From positions 310,001-374,000 of the forward strand of contig JAHBZB010000003.1 in assembly GCA_019635635.1 (NCBI GenBank): a stretch of DNA of 64,000 nt, given 5' to 3'. The stretch's first letter is position 1; each line of letters begins with the position of its first letter. Both the position numbers and the translations under genes were made by a program. This DNA is from Xanthobacteraceae bacterium (GTDB taxonomy: Bacteria; Pseudomonadota; Alphaproteobacteria; Rhizobiales; Xanthobacteraceae). The notes beneath the pieces are model-generated. The model searched no databases. It was given only the letters and a program-made list of their open reading frames with translations, and was not told the DNA's origin. Positions 1 to 9,737 of the stretch are shown one piece after another.

Positions 1-155
1 TGGATGACATCCTCGCGGCGCGCGACCAGTTGAAGGCGACGGGCGCGCGCGTGCTCGGCGACGGCAACCCGAAAATCGGCGCGCATGGCAAGCCGGTGCT
101 GTTCCTGCACCCAAAGGACTTTCTCGGCACGCTGACGGAGATCGAGCAGGCGTAA
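1..155 (+). CDS. mce: Methylmalonyl-CoA epimerase, C-terminal fragment (gene cut by window start)
   Basis: The frame is open from base 3 to a TAA at 153-155 and gives about 50 residues, beginning DDILAARDQLKATGARVLGD. It also contains HGKPVLFLHPKDFLGTLTEI. This matches the last beta-alpha segment of methylmalonyl-CoA epimerases (vicinal oxygen chelate fold), where a late Glu in a GTLxE motif is a metal ligand. The enzyme interconverts (R)- and (S)-methylmalonyl-CoA in propionate metabolism. Only the C-terminus is visible, so other VOC-fold lactoylglutathione lyase-like proteins cannot be fully excluded. The downstream DUF1467 gene starts 4 bp later, suggesting cotranscription. Confidence 0.75.
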   Translation, partial: DDILAARDQLKATGARVLGDGNPKIGAHGKPVLFLHPKDFLGTLTEIEQA

Positions 156-159
156 CCCC

Positions 160-435
160 ATGAGCATTGGACTAGGCGTCGCGATCTATTTCATTCTGTG
201 GTGGACTGTGCTGTTCGCCGTGCTGCCGTGGGGCGTGCGCTCGCACCGGGAGGCGGGCGTTACGCTGAGCGAAGGCGTCGATCCTGGCGCTCCGGTGGTG
301 CCGCAGCTTTTGAAGAAAGTGGTCTGGACCACGATCGCCTCGACCGTGCTCTTCTTCTTCGGCTATCTGGTCTGGAAGGCGGGCTGGATTTCGCTCAACA
401 GCTTTCCGCTGCCCTTCAAGATCATCGACCTCTAG
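160..435 (+). CDS. DUF1467 family small membrane protein
   Basis: This 91-residue protein has two hydrophobic segments, at about residues 4-24 and 56-74, joined by a loop containing PWGVRSHREAG. The layout and motif fit the DUF1467 family of short alphaproteobacterial inner-membrane proteins. No biochemical function is established for that family. The gene starts 4 bp after the upstream epimerase fragment and sits upstream of proS, an order I associate with Rhizobiales genomes. Family assignment is from recognition of the motif pattern; the function is unknown. Confidence 0.8.
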   Translation: MSIGLGVAIYFILWWTVLFAVLPWGVRSHREAGVTLSEGVDPGAPVVPQLLKKVVWTTIASTVLFFFGYLVWKAGWISLNSFPLPFKIIDL

Positions 436-754
436 GGCTGCGGCCCAAAAGATAACGGGCGAGCCTTGAAAGCTCGCCCGCTTCCGGTGACCGCCTTTTC
501 CATCGTCGCGTAAACGCGCCGGACGGGGGCGGTTTCTCTTCCTCCCGAGACCTGGGCCTACGGCTTTCCGCCGTCTTCCCAATCGGTCTGGAAACGTAGA
601 ACACCTTGATCGGCCTTGTCATTCTTGCGCTGCAACATACTGTAATGGTTTTGATGCCAACGATCCCCCGCAATCTCCGGGGCTTGTCATTCGGCGTCGT
701 TATGCGTTCATGCCCTCAGTTCCGCCGCACCTTTGAGTCGAAAGTCCCTTCCTG
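436..754. other. 319-bp gap between the DUF1467 gene and proS
   Basis: No convincing plus-strand gene lies here. The gap holds a 9-bp inverted repeat at 456-480 and, on the minus strand, a short open frame at 558-638 (26 codons starting ATG, MLQRKNDKADQGVLRFQTDW then EDGGKP). The hairpin is followed by a T-rich tract only when read on the minus strand, so a small minus-strand RNA or peptide gene is possible. I could not identify a clear ribosome binding site for that frame or a strong promoter for proS. Confidence 0.5.
456..480 (-). terminator. Hairpin, better terminator on the minus strand
   Basis: A perfect 9-bp inverted repeat (CGGGCGAGC at 456-464, GCTCGCCCG at 472-480) encloses a 7-nt loop. 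Read on the minus strand it is followed by TTATCTTTT; read on the plus strand the next bases are CTTCCGGTGACC, with no T run. It can therefore end a minus-strand transcript coming from 481-700, and may also weakly terminate the DUF1467 transcript. Confidence 0.5.
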
Positions 755-2077
755 ATGCGCCTTTCCCGCTATTTCCTGCCCATTCTCCGCGATACCCCGA
801 AGGACGCCGAGATCGTCTCGCACCGGCTGATGCTGCGCGCGGGCATGATCCGGCAGGAGGCGGCCGGAATCTATGCCTGGCTGCCGCTCGGGCACCGGGT
901 GCTCGCCAAGGTCTGCAACATCATCCGCGAGGAGCAGAATCGCTCCGGCGCGGTCGAGATGCTGATGCCGACTATCCAGTCGGCGGACCTGTGGCGCGAA
1001 AGCGGGCGTTACGACGACTACGGCAAGGAGATGCTTCGCATCCAGGACCGGCATGAGCGCGAAATGCTCTACGGCCCCACTAACGAAGAAATGATCACGG
1101 AAATCTTCCGCTCTTACGTGAAGTCATACAAAAACCTTCCGCTCAATCTCTACCATTTGCAGTGGAAATTCCGTGACGAGGTACGCCCGCGCTTCGGCGT
1201 CTATCGCTCGCGCGAATTTCTGATGAAGGATGCTTACAGCTTCGATCTCGATGCGGCGGGCGCGAAACATTCCTACAACAAGATGTTCGTGGCTTACCTG
1301 CGGACGTTTGCGCGCATGGGTCTGAAGGCGATTCCGATGGTCGCGGACACAGGGCCGATCGGCGGTAATCTCAGCCATGAGTTCATCATTCTCGCCTCGA
1401 CCGGCGAGAGCGAAGTCTTCTGCCACAAGGACTATCTCGGCTTCGACGTGCCGGCTGCGAACGTGAACTTCGACAGCAGGGACGAACTCGAAAATCTCGT
1501 CGGCAAATGGACTTCGCTTTATGCCGCGACTTCCGAGAAGCACGACGCGGCGGCGTTCGGCGCGATTCCTTCGGACAAGCAGATGTCCGCGCGCGGGATC
1601 GAAGTCGGTCACATCTTCTATTTCGGCACGAAATACTCGGAGCCGATGAAGGCAAGCGTGCAGACACCGGATGGCGCGATGCAGCCCGTGCACATGGGCT
1701 CCTACGGCATCGGGCCGACTCGGCTTGTCGCGGCGATCATCGAAGCGAGCCACGACCAGAACGGCATCGTCTGGCCGGAAGCGATCGCGCCGTTCAAGGT
1801 CGGCATCCTGAATCTCAAGCAAGGCGACGGCACGACCGACGCGGCTTGCGAAAAACTCTATAACGAATTGAACGCGCGCGGGGTCGAAGTGCTTTACGAC
1901 GACACCGACGATCGCGCGGGCGCGAAGTTCGCGACCGCCGATCTGATCGGGTTGCCGTATCAGATTCTGGTCGGGCCGAAGGGCCTCGCGGAAGGCAAGA
2001 TCGAGTTGAAGCAGCGCGCCGGCGGGGCGCGCGAGATGATTACGCCTGAAGATGCGGTGAAGCGTCTCGTCGGCTGA
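755..2077 (+). CDS. proS: Prolyl-tRNA synthetase, short form without the editing insertion
   Basis: ProS charges tRNA-Pro with proline in the cytoplasm. The 440-residue product has the class II synthetase motifs: motif 1 near [18 protein letters not shown], motif 2 around [20 protein letters not shown], and motif 3 [15 protein letters not shown]-terminal anticodon-binding domain follows (ending EDAVKRLVG). The length is far below the roughly 570 residues of E. coli ProS because the INS editing domain between motifs 2 and 3 is missing, as is usual in alphaproteobacteria. The ATG at 755 puts the conserved [15 protein letters not shown] at the N-terminus; the ribosome binding site is weak. It stands upstream of the lol transporter genes. 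Confidence 0.97.
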   Translation: MRLSRYFLPILRDTPKDAEIVSHRLMLRAGMIRQEAAGIYAWLPLGHRVLAKVCNIIREEQNRSGAVEMLMPTIQSADLWRESGRYDDYGKEMLRIQDRHEREMLYGPTNEEMITEIFRSYVKSYKNLPLNLYHLQWKFRDEVRPRFGVYRSREFLMKDAYSFDLDAAGAKHSYNKMFVAYLRTFARMGLKAIPMVADTGPIGGNLSHEFIILASTGESEVFCHKDYLGFDVPAANVNFDSRDELENLVGKWTSLYAATSEKHDAAAFGAIPSDKQMSARGIEVGHIFYFGTKYSEPMKASVQTPDGAMQPVHMGSYGIGPTRLVAAIIEASHDQNGIVWPEAIAPFKVGILNLKQGDGTTDAACEKLYNELNARGVEVLYDDTDDRAGAKFATADLIGLPYQILVGPKGLAEGKIELKQRAGGAREMITPEDAVKRLVG

Positions 2078-2104
2078 AGGGCCGAGGGACGGTCAGGAGG
2101 GATC

Positions 2105-3373
2105 ATGGCTGCGAAGAACGGAACGGCGCCGTTCTCGCGATACGAATGGATGCTTGCCGGCCGCTACCTTCGTTCGCGGCGGCGGGAGGGATTCATTTCC
2201 GTCATCGCGGGCTTTTCTTTCGTCGGCATCATGCTCGGTGTTGCGACGCTCATCATCGTCATGGCGGTGATGAACGGCTTTCGCTACGAACTTCTGAACA
2301 AAATTCTCGGCCTAAACGGCCACATGCTGATCCAGCCGATCGGCTCGCCGCTGACCGACTTCGACGCGGTCACCGAGCGCATTCTCAAGATCGACGGCGT
2401 GAAGGCCGCGATCCCGCTGGTCGAAGGACAGGCGCTGGCATCGTCGCCGTTTCATGCGGGCGGCGTGCTGGTGCGCGGACTGCGCGAGAAGGATTTGAAG
2501 TCGCTTCCCGCTATCGGCCCGAACATCAAGTTCGGCTCGCTCGAAAATTTCGACGAGGGACAGGGCGTCGTGATCGGCAAACGGCTTGCCGACCAACTCT
2601 CCGTGCGCGCAGGCGATAACGTGACACTGGTGTCGCCGCGCGGTGCGGTGACGCCGATGGGCACGACGCCGCGGATCAAAACTTACAAGGTCGCGGCGAT
2701 CTTCGAGATCGGCATGTCGGAATACGACTCCGTGTTCGTGTTCATGCCGCTGAAAGAAGCGCAGGCCTATTTCAACCGCAACGGAGACGTGAACGCGATC
2801 GAGGTCTATACCGATAACGCCGACAAGATCGTGCAATATCGGCAACTCGTGAACGACAAGGCCGGGCGGCAAATCTACATCGTCGACTGGCGGCAGCGAA
2901 ATTCGTCGTTCTTCAGCGCGTTGCAGGTGGAGCGCACGGTCATGTTCATGATCCTGACGCTGATCGTGCTGGTCGCGGCGCTCAACATCATCTCTGGGCT
3001 TATCATTCTCGTGAAGGATAAGGGCCACGACATCGCGATCCTGCGCACGATGGGTGCTACCAAATACGCAGTGATGCGCGTGTTCCTCATAACGGGTTCG
3101 AGCATCGGCATTGTCGGTACGCTGGTCGGATTCGCGATCGGGCTGCTCGTTTGTCTCAACATCGAGGAAATCCGGCGCTTCGTGTCGTGGCTGACCTCCA
3201 CGCAGCTGTTCCCGCCCGAGCTTTATTATCTCAGCCGGCTGCCGGCTCGGATCGACAGCGGAGAAACTACGGCCGTCATCCTGATGGCGCTGTTTCTGTC
3301 CTTCATCGCGACGCTTTATCCGGCGTGGCGCGCGGCACGGCTCGATCCGGTTGAGGCGCTTCGGTACGAATAG
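2105..3373 (+). CDS. lolC: Lipoprotein-releasing ABC transporter permease (LolC/LolE family)
   Basis: This 422-residue inner-membrane protein forms the transmembrane part of the Lol transporter, which extracts mature lipoproteins from the inner membrane and hands them to LolA. It has the MacB/LolCE layout: one N-terminal membrane helix (about residues 30-52), a large periplasmic domain, and three C-terminal helices (about 280-305, 325-350 and 385-410), ending in YPAWRAARLDPVEALRYE. A good ribosome binding site (AGGAGG) precedes the ATG. Only one permease gene is present next to lolD, so it may act as a homodimer, as proposed for single LolF-type permeases; that point is inference. The lolD start codon follows the stop directly. 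Confidence 0.93.
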   Translation: MAAKNGTAPFSRYEWMLAGRYLRSRRREGFISVIAGFSFVGIMLGVATLIIVMAVMNGFRYELLNKILGLNGHMLIQPIGSPLTDFDAVTERILKIDGVKAAIPLVEGQALASSPFHAGGVLVRGLREKDLKSLPAIGPNIKFGSLENFDEGQGVVIGKRLADQLSVRAGDNVTLVSPRGAVTPMGTTPRIKTYKVAAIFEIGMSEYDSVFVFMPLKEAQAYFNRNGDVNAIEVYTDNADKIVQYRQLVNDKAGRQIYIVDWRQRNSSFFSALQVERTVMFMILTLIVLVAALNIISGLIILVKDKGHDIAILRTMGATKYAVMRVFLITGSSIGIVGTLVGFAIGLLVCLNIEEIRRFVSWLTSTQLFPPELYYLSRLPARIDSGETTAVILMALFLSFIATLYPAWRAARLDPVEALRYE

Positions 3374-4060
3374 ATGGAAAAGGTACCGGCACTTCATCTG
3401 GAAGACGTTCGCCGCAGCTATCAGCAGGGCGAGCATGAGCTTGCGATATTACGCGGCGCGACCTTCTCGGTCTGGCCCGGCGAGTCGGTCGCGCTGATCG
3501 CGCCGTCCGGTGCGGGCAAATCGACGCTTCTCCACATGGCGGGACTGCTCGAGCATCCCGACGGCGGCGAGGTCTATATCAACGGCAAACCGACCGCGAA
3601 GCTTTCGGATGCGGCGCGCACCGCGATCCGACGCAGCGACATCGGCTTCGTCTATCAGTTTCATCACTTGTTGCCCGAGTTCACCGCGACCGAGAATGTG
3701 ACGCTGCCGCAGATGATCGCGGGTCTCGACAAGCGCGAAGCGGCGAAGCGCGCGAACGAGCTTCTGAATTTCCTCGGCCTCGGCGAGCGGCTCGATCACC
3801 GGCCGTCGGAGCTTTCCGGCGGCGAGCAGCAGCGCGTCGCGATCGCGCGCGCGGTTGCGAACGCGCCGCGGCTCCTGCTTGCGGACGAGCCGACCGGCAA
3901 CCTCGATCCGGGCACGGCCGATCATGTGTTCGGGACGCTATCGAAGCTCGTGGAGGCGACCAAGCTCGCCGCCGTGATTGCGACCCATAACCTCGAACTT
4001 GCGAGGCGCATGACGCGGCGCGTTACGCTGCGCGAAGGCACGATCGTGGAACTCGAGTAG
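3374..4060 (+). CDS. lolD: Lipoprotein-releasing ABC transporter ATP-binding protein LolD
   Basis: The 228-residue ATPase powers lipoprotein release together with the permease encoded immediately upstream (TAG stop followed directly by ATG). Visible ABC motifs are Walker [10 protein letters not shown] at about 43-51, the signature [14 protein letters not shown], Walker [13 protein letters not shown] and the H-loop histidine in VIATHNLE. The first Walker A residue is Ala rather than Gly, which I recall as common in LolD proteins. Cytoplasmic, peripheral to the inner membrane. Confidence 0.95.
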   Translation: MEKVPALHLEDVRRSYQQGEHELAILRGATFSVWPGESVALIAPSGAGKSTLLHMAGLLEHPDGGEVYINGKPTAKLSDAARTAIRRSDIGFVYQFHHLLPEFTATENVTLPQMIAGLDKREAAKRANELLNFLGLGERLDHRPSELSGGEQQRVAIARAVANAPRLLLADEPTGNLDPGTADHVFGTLSKLVEATKLAAVIATHNLELARRMTRRVTLREGTIVELE

Positions 4061-4069
4061 TCCACAAGG

Positions 4070-4097
4070 CCGGTTTGCGTCGCGCGTGTCAAACCGG
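4070..4097 (+). terminator. Hairpin between lolD and dnaE
   Basis: An 8-bp inverted repeat (CCGGTTTG at 4070-4077 and CAAACCGG at 4090-4097) with a 12-nt loop lies 9 bp after the lolD stop. The bases that follow are AAAATAGCTTT, so there is no classic U-tract. It could attenuate readthrough into dnaE or simply shape the dnaE leader. Confidence 0.35.
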
Positions 4098-4129
4098 AAA
4101 ATAGCTTTCCAGAGTCGTTGAGGCCGCCC

Positions 4130-7100
4130 GTGGCGAAATCGCCGTTCGTCCATCTTCACGTCCATTCGTCCTATTCGCTGCTCGAGGGCGCGCTGTCGCT
4201 TGCGCGGCTCGCCGAGCTTGCGAGCAGGGACCGGCAGCCGGCGCTCGCCTTGACCGACACCGGCAATCTGTTCGGCGCGCTGGAATTTTCCGAGAAGATG
4301 GCGTCGGCCGGCGTGCAGCCCATCGTCGGTTGCTCGCTCGCCGTCGACTTTGCCGACGAGCCTCCGGCGCGCGCGGGTGCGGTGCCGCCGCCGTTGCCGC
4401 GTATCGTACTGCTCGCCGCGACCGAGGACGGTTACCGCAACCTGATGACGCTGACTTCGCGGAGCTTCATGGAGAGCGAGGACTCCGCCGAGCCGCGCGT
4501 GCCGGTGGAGTGGTTAAGCGAAAACGCAGAAGGGCTGATCGCGCTCACCGGCGGACCGGCAGGGCCGATCGACCGGGTCGCCGTCGAGAAGCCGGAGCTT
4601 GCGCGTGCGCGTCTCGAGGCGCTGAAGGCGATCTATGGCGATCGTCTCTATATCGAGTTGCAACGCCACAGCCTTACGCAGGAGCGCCGCGCGGAGCCGC
4701 AGTTGCTCGCATTTTCCGACAGCATGCAAATTCCGCTGGTTGCGACCAACGAACCGTTCTTCGCGTCGCGCGATGATTACGAAGCGCAGGACGCGCTGCT
4801 CGCGATTGCCGAAGGCCGCCGCATCGCGGAGACGGATCGCCGCCAGCTCAGCCCCGAACACTATCTGAAATCGCAGAAGGAAATGGCGGAGTTGTTCGCC
4901 GACCTCCCCGAAGCGATCGCCGCGACCGCCGAGATTGCACAGCGCTGCTCCTATCGTCCGACTGCACGCAAGCCGATTTTGCCGAATTTTGGCGGTGCGC
5001 GTACCGACGAGACGGAAGAACTGCGCCGCCTTGCGGAAGAAGGCCTGCGGCGGCGCATGAACGCCTTCGGTATCGCGGAAGGCTATAGCGAAGCGCAATA
5101 CCGCGAGCGGCTCGAATTCGAGCTGAATGTCATCGCGAAGATGAAATACGCGGGCTACTTCCTGATCGTCGCGGACTTCATTGTCTGGGCGAAGCAGCAG
5201 GATATTCCGGTTGGGCCGGGCCGCGGCTCGGGCGCGGGTTCGCTCGTCGCTTATGCACTGACGATTACCGATCTCGATCCGATCCGCTTCGGTCTGCTGT
5301 TCGAGCGCTTTCTCAATCCCGAGCGCGTGTCGATGCCGGACTTCGACATCGACTTCTGTCAGGACCGGCGCGACGAAGTGATCCGCTATGTGCAGGAGCG
5401 CTACGGGCGCGATCGCGTGGCGCAGATCATCACCTTCGGTTCGCTGCAGGCGCGCGGCGTATTGCGCGATGTCGGCCGTGTGCTCGAAATGCCCTATGGG
5501 CAGGTGGACAAGCTCTGCAAGCTCGTGCCGGTAAACCCGACGAGCCCGGTGACGCTGGAAAAGGCCATCGAGGGCGATCCGCGGCTGCAACAGGCGGCGA
5601 AGGAAGAGCCGATCGTGCAGCGCGCGTTCGACATCGCGCTGAAACTCGAAGGCCTGCATCGTCATGCGTCGACGCACGCCGCCGGTATCGTGATCGGCGA
5701 CCGGCCGCTCGGCGAGCTGATCCCGCTCTATCGCGATCCGCGCTCGAACATGCCGGTGACCCAGTTCAACATGAAATGGGTCGAAGTCGCGGGGCTCGTG
5801 AAGTTCGACTTCCTCGGCCTGAAAACGCTGACCGTGATCCGCACCGCGACGGAGCTGCTTGCCAAACGCGGTGTGGAAGTGGACATCGACAAAATTCCGC
5901 TCGACGACAAAAAGACATTCGAGATGCTGGCGCGCGGCGAGACGGTCGGCGTATTCCAGGTCGAAGGTCAGGGCATGCGGCGCGCGCTCGCCGACATGAA
6001 GCCGGATCGCTTCGAGGACATCATCGCGCTGGTCGCGCTCTATCGTCCCGGCCCGATGGCGAACATTCCGACCTATTGCTTCCGCAAGCTCGGCAAGGAG
6101 AAGCCTGAATATATCCACCCCAAGCTCGAGCCGGTGCTCAAAGAGACCTTCGGCGTCATCGTCTATCAGGAACAGGTGATGGAAGCCGCGCGGGTGCTCG
6201 CGGGCTATTCGCTCGGCGAAGCCGATCTATTGCGCCGCGCGATGGGCAAGAAGATCAAGAAGGAGATGGCCGCGCAGCAGGACCGCTTCGTGCGGGGCGC
6301 GGTCGAACAGGGCATCGACAAGTCGCAGGCGAATTCGATCTTCGACCTGCTCGCGAAATTCGCGGACTACGGCTTTAACAAGAGCCACGCCGCGGCCTAT
6401 GCGCTGGTCGCCTATCAAACCGCTTATCTCAAGGCGAATTATCCGGTCGAGTTTCTCGCGGCGTCGATGACGCTCGATATGGGCAACACCGACAAGCTCG
6501 CGGAGTTTCGCCGCGAGGCGCAGCGCATGAAGATCCATGTCGAGCCGCCGTCGATCAACAAGTCGGGCCGCGCCTTCGACGTCGAAGGCAATACGATTTT
6601 CTATTCGCTCGCGGCGCTCAAGGGCGTCGGCGGGCACGCGGTCGATGCGATGGTCGCCGCGCGTGGCGACAGGCCGTTCAAGGACCTTACCGACTTTGCC
6701 TCGCGGATCGATCCGAAGTCGCTGAACAAGCGCATGCTGGAAAGTCTCGCGGGTGCCGGTGCCTTCGATGCGCTGGAGAAGAACCGTGCGCGCGTGTTTG
6801 CCGGATGCGAAGCGATCCTTCGCCACGCGCAGAGAAGTGGCGAGGATCGTGCTTCCGGCCAGAGCGAGTTGTTCGGTGGAAGCTCGAATACCGTCGCGCT
6901 CAGACTGCCGGACGCGGAGCCGTGGCTTCCTGCGGAGAGGCTCTCGAAGGAGTTCGACGCGGCGGGCTTCTATCTCTCCGGGCATCCGCTCGACGATTAC
7001 GCAAATGCGCTCAAACGGATGCGCGTTCAGTCCTGGGCCGAGTTTCAGCAGAGCGCGCGCGCGGGACAGGGCGCGGGAAAATTGGCCGCCACCATCGTGT

Positions 7101-7591
7101 CGCGTCAGGAGCGCCGCACCAAGACCGGCTCGCGGATGGCCAATATCCGCATGTCGGATGCGACCGGCTACTTCGAAGCGGTGATCTTTCAGGAGGGGCT
7201 CGCGCAATATCAGCGCGATCTCGAGCCGGGGAAAAACGTGCTGGTGCAGGTCGGCGCCGACGTGCAGGGCGACGAAGTGCGGCTTCGCATCGGCAGTGTC
7301 GAGTTGCTCGATCAGGTGGCAGCGAAGAACCAGCGCGGTCTGGTCGTCACCGTGCGGCCGGACGCCTCCATCGAGCAGATCGCAAAGCGTCTCCAGAACG
7401 GCACGAACGGAAACGGCAACAGCAAGGCCGAAGCGAAGGCCGAGACCAAGGGCGAAGTGAATATCGTGGTCTCGCTCGAGGAGGGGCTTTCCGAGGTCGA
7501 GGTGAAGCTGCCGGGCAAATATCCGATTTCGCCGCTGGTCGCGGGCAACGTTCGGGCGGTTGAAGGCGTGCTGGAAGTGCAGGAACTGTAA
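4130..7591 (+). CDS. dnaE: DNA polymerase III subunit alpha
   Basis: This is the replicative polymerase catalytic subunit, about 1153 residues, the usual DnaE1 size. The N-terminal PHP domain starts at [16 protein letters not shown]. The polymerase core shows [17 protein letters not shown] and the acidic catalytic motif PDFDIDF at about 403-409. Helix-hairpin-helix, OB-fold and C-terminal tau-binding regions follow. GTG at 4130 is preferred as start because GAGG lies 6 bp upstream and it gives [11 protein letters not shown]; an in-frame TTG at 4118 is the alternative. A low-complexity NGTNGNGNS and Ala/Lys/Glu-rich linker near residue 1085 separates the last domain. A hairpin terminator follows at 7593. 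Confidence 0.96.
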   Translation: MAKSPFVHLHVHSSYSLLEGALSLARLAELASRDRQPALALTDTGNLFGALEFSEKMASAGVQPIVGCSLAVDFADEPPARAGAVPPPLPRIVLLAATEDGYRNLMTLTSRSFMESEDSAEPRVPVEWLSENAEGLIALTGGPAGPIDRVAVEKPELARARLEALKAIYGDRLYIELQRHSLTQERRAEPQLLAFSDSMQIPLVATNEPFFASRDDYEAQDALLAIAEGRRIAETDRRQLSPEHYLKSQKEMAELFADLPEAIAATAEIAQRCSYRPTARKPILPNFGGARTDETEELRRLAEEGLRRRMNAFGIAEGYSEAQYRERLEFELNVIAKMKYAGYFLIVADFIVWAKQQDIPVGPGRGSGAGSLVAYALTITDLDPIRFGLLFERFLNPERVSMPDFDIDFCQDRRDEVIRYVQERYGRDRVAQIITFGSLQARGVLRDVGRVLEMPYGQVDKLCKLVPVNPTSPVTLEKAIEGDPRLQQAAKEEPIVQRAFDIALKLEGLHRHASTHAAGIVIGDRPLGELIPLYRDPRSNMPVTQFNMKWVEVAGLVKFDFLGLKTLTVIRTATELLAKRGVEVDIDKIPLDDKKTFEMLARGETVGVFQVEGQGMRRALADMKPDRFEDIIALVALYRPGPMANIPTYCFRKLGKEKPEYIHPKLEPVLKETFGVIVYQEQVMEAARVLAGYSLGEADLLRRAMGKKIKKEMAAQQDRFVRGAVEQGIDKSQANSIFDLLAKFADYGFNKSHAAAYALVAYQTAYLKANYPVEFLAASMTLDMGNTDKLAEFRREAQRMKIHVEPPSINKSGRAFDVEGNTIFYSLAALKGVGGHAVDAMVAARGDRPFKDLTDFASRIDPKSLNKRMLESLAGAGAFDALEKNRARVFAGCEAILRHAQRSGEDRASGQSELFGGSSNTVALRLPDAEPWLPAERLSKEFDAAGFYLSGHPLDDYANALKRMRVQSWAEFQQSARAGQGAGKLAATIVSRQERRTKTGSRMANIRMSDATGYFEAVIFQEGLAQYQRDLEPGKNVLVQVGADVQGDEVRLRIGSVELLDQVAAKNQRGLVVTVRPDASIEQIAKRLQNGTNGNGNSKAEAKAETKGEVNIVVSLEEGLSEVEVKLPGKYPISPLVAGNVRAVEGVLEVQEL

Positions 7592-7592
7592 T

Positions 7593-7617
7593 AAAATCAG
7601 TTACTTATGCTGATTTT
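7593..7617 (+). terminator. Terminator-like hairpin after dnaE
   Basis: An 8-bp inverted repeat (AAAATCAG at 7593-7600 and CTGATTTT at 7610-7617) with a 9-nt loop starts right after the dnaE stop codon. The 3' arm itself ends in TTTT and is followed by CTGAC. It separates dnaE from the promoter of the rpsB operon. Confidence 0.6.
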
Positions 7618-7637
7618 CTGACGCCTGCGCCTGCCGG

Positions 7638-7666
7638 TTGCGCGAGTCAATCACTCCGCCTATATA
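7638..7666 (+). promoter_or_regulatory. Sigma-70-type promoter for the rpsB operon
   Basis: TTGCGC at 7638-7643 and TATATA at 7661-7666 are separated by exactly 17 bp. This is a good housekeeping promoter match in a GC-rich genome. Transcription would start near 7673 and give a leader of roughly 95 nt before the rpsB ATG, which contains two hairpins. Confidence 0.6.
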
Positions 7667-7692
7667 GCCGCCATCTCGCACGCGGGCGTTTC

Positions 7693-7735
7693 GATCCTGA
7701 GAGGGATCATCCGGTGCAGAACCACCCGGTTCTGC
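7693..7735 (+). promoter_or_regulatory. Two hairpins in the rpsB leader
   Basis: Hairpin 1 pairs GATCC (7693-7697) with GGATC (7704-7708) around a 6-nt loop. Hairpin 2 pairs GCAGAACC (7716-7723) with GGTTCTGC (7728-7735) around a 4-nt loop, a perfect 8-bp stem. Both lie between the predicted promoter and the rpsB ribosome binding site at about 7745. Ribosomal protein operons are often controlled by their own product binding a structured leader, so an S2-binding element is a plausible but unproven reading. Confidence 0.45.
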
Positions 7736-7767
7736 TCTGCCCGCGGAGGCAAACCGGAGTTTGGACT

Positions 7768-8766
7768 ATGTCGCTGCCCGACTACAGCATGCGTCAGCTA
7801 TTGGAAGCTGGCGTTCACTTCGGCCACCAGGCCCATCGTTGGAATCCGAAGATGCAGTCGTTCATCTTCGGCACCCGCAACAACATTCATATAATCGATC
7901 TCGCGCAGACCGTGCCCGCGCTTTCGCGCGCGCTGCAGGCGGTTTCTGACGTTGTCGCCAAGGGCGGCCGCGTGCTGTTCGTCGGCACCAAGCGCCAGGC
8001 CGCGGAATCGATCGCGGACGCCGCGAAGCGCTCCGCGCAGTATTTCGTGAACTCGCGCTGGCTCGGCGGCACGCTCACGAACTGGAAGACGATTTCGAAC
8101 TCGATCTCGCGTCTCAAGAAGATCGAAGAGATGCTGAACTCGAACGAGTCCGGCGGTTACACCAAGAAGGAAAAGCTGACGCTTTCCCGCGAAAAGGAAA
8201 AGCTCGAGCTGGCGCTCGGCGGTATCCGCGATATGGGCGGCATTCCCGATCTTCTGTTCGTGATCGACACCAACAAGGAAGACATCGCGATCAAGGAAGC
8301 GCGCCGTCTCGGCATTCCGATCGCGGCGGTGGTCGACACCAACTGCGATCCGGACGGCATCACCTTTCCGATCCCGGGTAACGACGACGCCGCGCGCGCG
8401 ATCAACCTCTATTGCGACCTGATCGCGAAGGCTGCGATCGACGGCATCTCGCGGGCGCAGGGCGAAGCCGGCGTGGACCTCGGCGCTGCCGAACGTCCGC
8501 TGGAAGAAACGCTGCCGGCCGCGACCGAGTGGGAGAAGTTCGAGCCGCTGCCGGGTCCGCGCGGTGCGCCGGACGATCTCAAGAAGCTCGGTCACGTGAG
8601 CCCCGACGTCGAAAAGCAGCTCAACGACCTCGGCATCTTCCACTACTCGCAGATCGCCGAACTCACCCCGGCCGACGCACATCGCGTTGGCGAAGAAGTC
8701 CGGCTTCCGGCGCGTATCGCCGGCTGGATCGAACAGGCGAAGAAATTCCAAGCCGACGCCGAATAA
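7768..8766 (+). CDS. rpsB: 30S ribosomal protein S2, with C-terminal extension
   Basis: S2 is a small-subunit ribosomal protein. The ATG at 7768 gives [20 protein letters not shown], the conserved N-terminus, and GGAGG lies upstream; an in-frame GTG at 7714 would add 18 residues encoded by the leader hairpins and is rejected. The product has 332 residues, against about 240 in E. coli S2. The surplus is a C-terminal tail of about 90 residues after [12 protein letters not shown], containing [20 protein letters not shown] and [17 protein letters not shown], which looks like a helix-hairpin-helix-type module. Such long S2 proteins occur in Rhizobiales. First gene of an operon with tsf and probably pyrH and frr. 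Confidence 0.97.
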   Translation: MSLPDYSMRQLLEAGVHFGHQAHRWNPKMQSFIFGTRNNIHIIDLAQTVPALSRALQAVSDVVAKGGRVLFVGTKRQAAESIADAAKRSAQYFVNSRWLGGTLTNWKTISNSISRLKKIEEMLNSNESGGYTKKEKLTLSREKEKLELALGGIRDMGGIPDLLFVIDTNKEDIAIKEARRLGIPIAAVVDTNCDPDGITFPIPGNDDAARAINLYCDLIAKAAIDGISRAQGEAGVDLGAAERPLEETLPAATEWEKFEPLPGPRGAPDDLKKLGHVSPDVEKQLNDLGIFHYSQIAELTPADAHRVGEEVRLPARIAGWIEQAKKFQADAE

Positions 8767-8790
8767 TTTTCGGCGGAACGGAGAAAACAG

Positions 8791-9714
8791 ATGGCTGAAA
8801 TCACCGCGAGCGCGGTCAAGGAACTGCGCGAACTCTCGGGTGCAGGCATGATGGACTGCAAGGCCGCGCTCACCGAAACCAAGGGCGACGTGCAGGCTGC
8901 CGTCGACTGGCTCCGCAAGAAGGGCCTGTCGAAGGCCGCGAAGAAGGCCGGCCGCGTTGCCGCCGAAGGCCTCGTCGGCATGGCCGTCGATGGCAACAAG
9001 GGTGCCGTGGTCGAGGTCAACTCGGAAACGGACTTCGTCGCGCGCAACGACCACTTTCAGGGTCTCGTAAAGCTGATCGCCGAAGCCGCTCTCCATAACG
9101 GCAGCGACGTCGAGAAGCTCAAGGCCGTGAAGGTCGGCTCGCACACTATCGAGGAAGCGATCTCGTCTGCGATCGCGACCATCGGCGAAAACATGACCTT
9201 CCGCCGCGCGGCCGAACTTTCGGTTGGCGAGGGCGTCGTCGCGCAGTACATGCACGGCGCGATCTCGGACGGCCTCGGCAAGATCGGCGTGCTCGTCGCG
9301 CTCGAATCGAAGGGCGACAAGGTCGAGCTCAACCGGATCGGCCGCATGGTCGCGATGCATGTTGCGGCTGCGAACCCGCTTGCCGTGGAATCCAAGGGCA
9401 TCGATGCCGCCGCGGTCGAACGCGAGCGCGGCGTTCTCTCCGAGAAAGCACGCGCCTCTGGAAAACCCGACAACGTGATCGAGAAAATCGTCGATAGCGG
9501 CCTCAAGAGCTTCTACAAGGAAGTGAGCCTCGTCGATCAGCCCTTCGTCCACGATCCGTCCAAGACCGTGGCGCAGGCGCTGAAAGAAGCCGAAGGCAAA
9601 GCCGGCGGCCCGATCGCAATCAAGGGCTTCCTTCGCTTTGCGCTCGGTGAAGGCATCGAGAAACAGGAACAGGACTTCGCCGCGGAAGTCGCAGCCGCCG
9701 GCGGTAAAGCCTGA
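8791..9714 (+). CDS. tsf: Elongation factor Ts
   Basis: EF-Ts recycles EF-Tu by promoting GDP release. The 307-residue product has the N-terminal UBA-like domain with [18 protein letters not shown] and the core region with [17 protein letters not shown], which contacts EF-Tu. Length is normal for the family. GGAG lies just upstream of the ATG. It follows rpsB by 24 bp, the near-universal rpsB-tsf pairing, and pyrH starts 23 bp downstream. Confidence 0.98.
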   Translation: MAEITASAVKELRELSGAGMMDCKAALTETKGDVQAAVDWLRKKGLSKAAKKAGRVAAEGLVGMAVDGNKGAVVEVNSETDFVARNDHFQGLVKLIAEAALHNGSDVEKLKAVKVGSHTIEEAISSAIATIGENMTFRRAAELSVGEGVVAQYMHGAISDGLGKIGVLVALESKGDKVELNRIGRMVAMHVAAANPLAVESKGIDAAAVERERGVLSEKARASGKPDNVIEKIVDSGLKSFYKEVSLVDQPFVHDPSKTVAQALKEAEGKAGGPIAIKGFLRFALGEGIEKQEQDFAAEVAAAGGKA

Positions 9715-9737
9715 GAGCCGCAAACAGAGCGCATAAA

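Noticed and set aside
7798-9723. A 641-codon open frame on the minus strand across rpsB and tsf
   Set aside because: It is antisense to two certain genes, has Arg/Asp/His-rich translation typical of a high-GC shadow frame, and matches no family.
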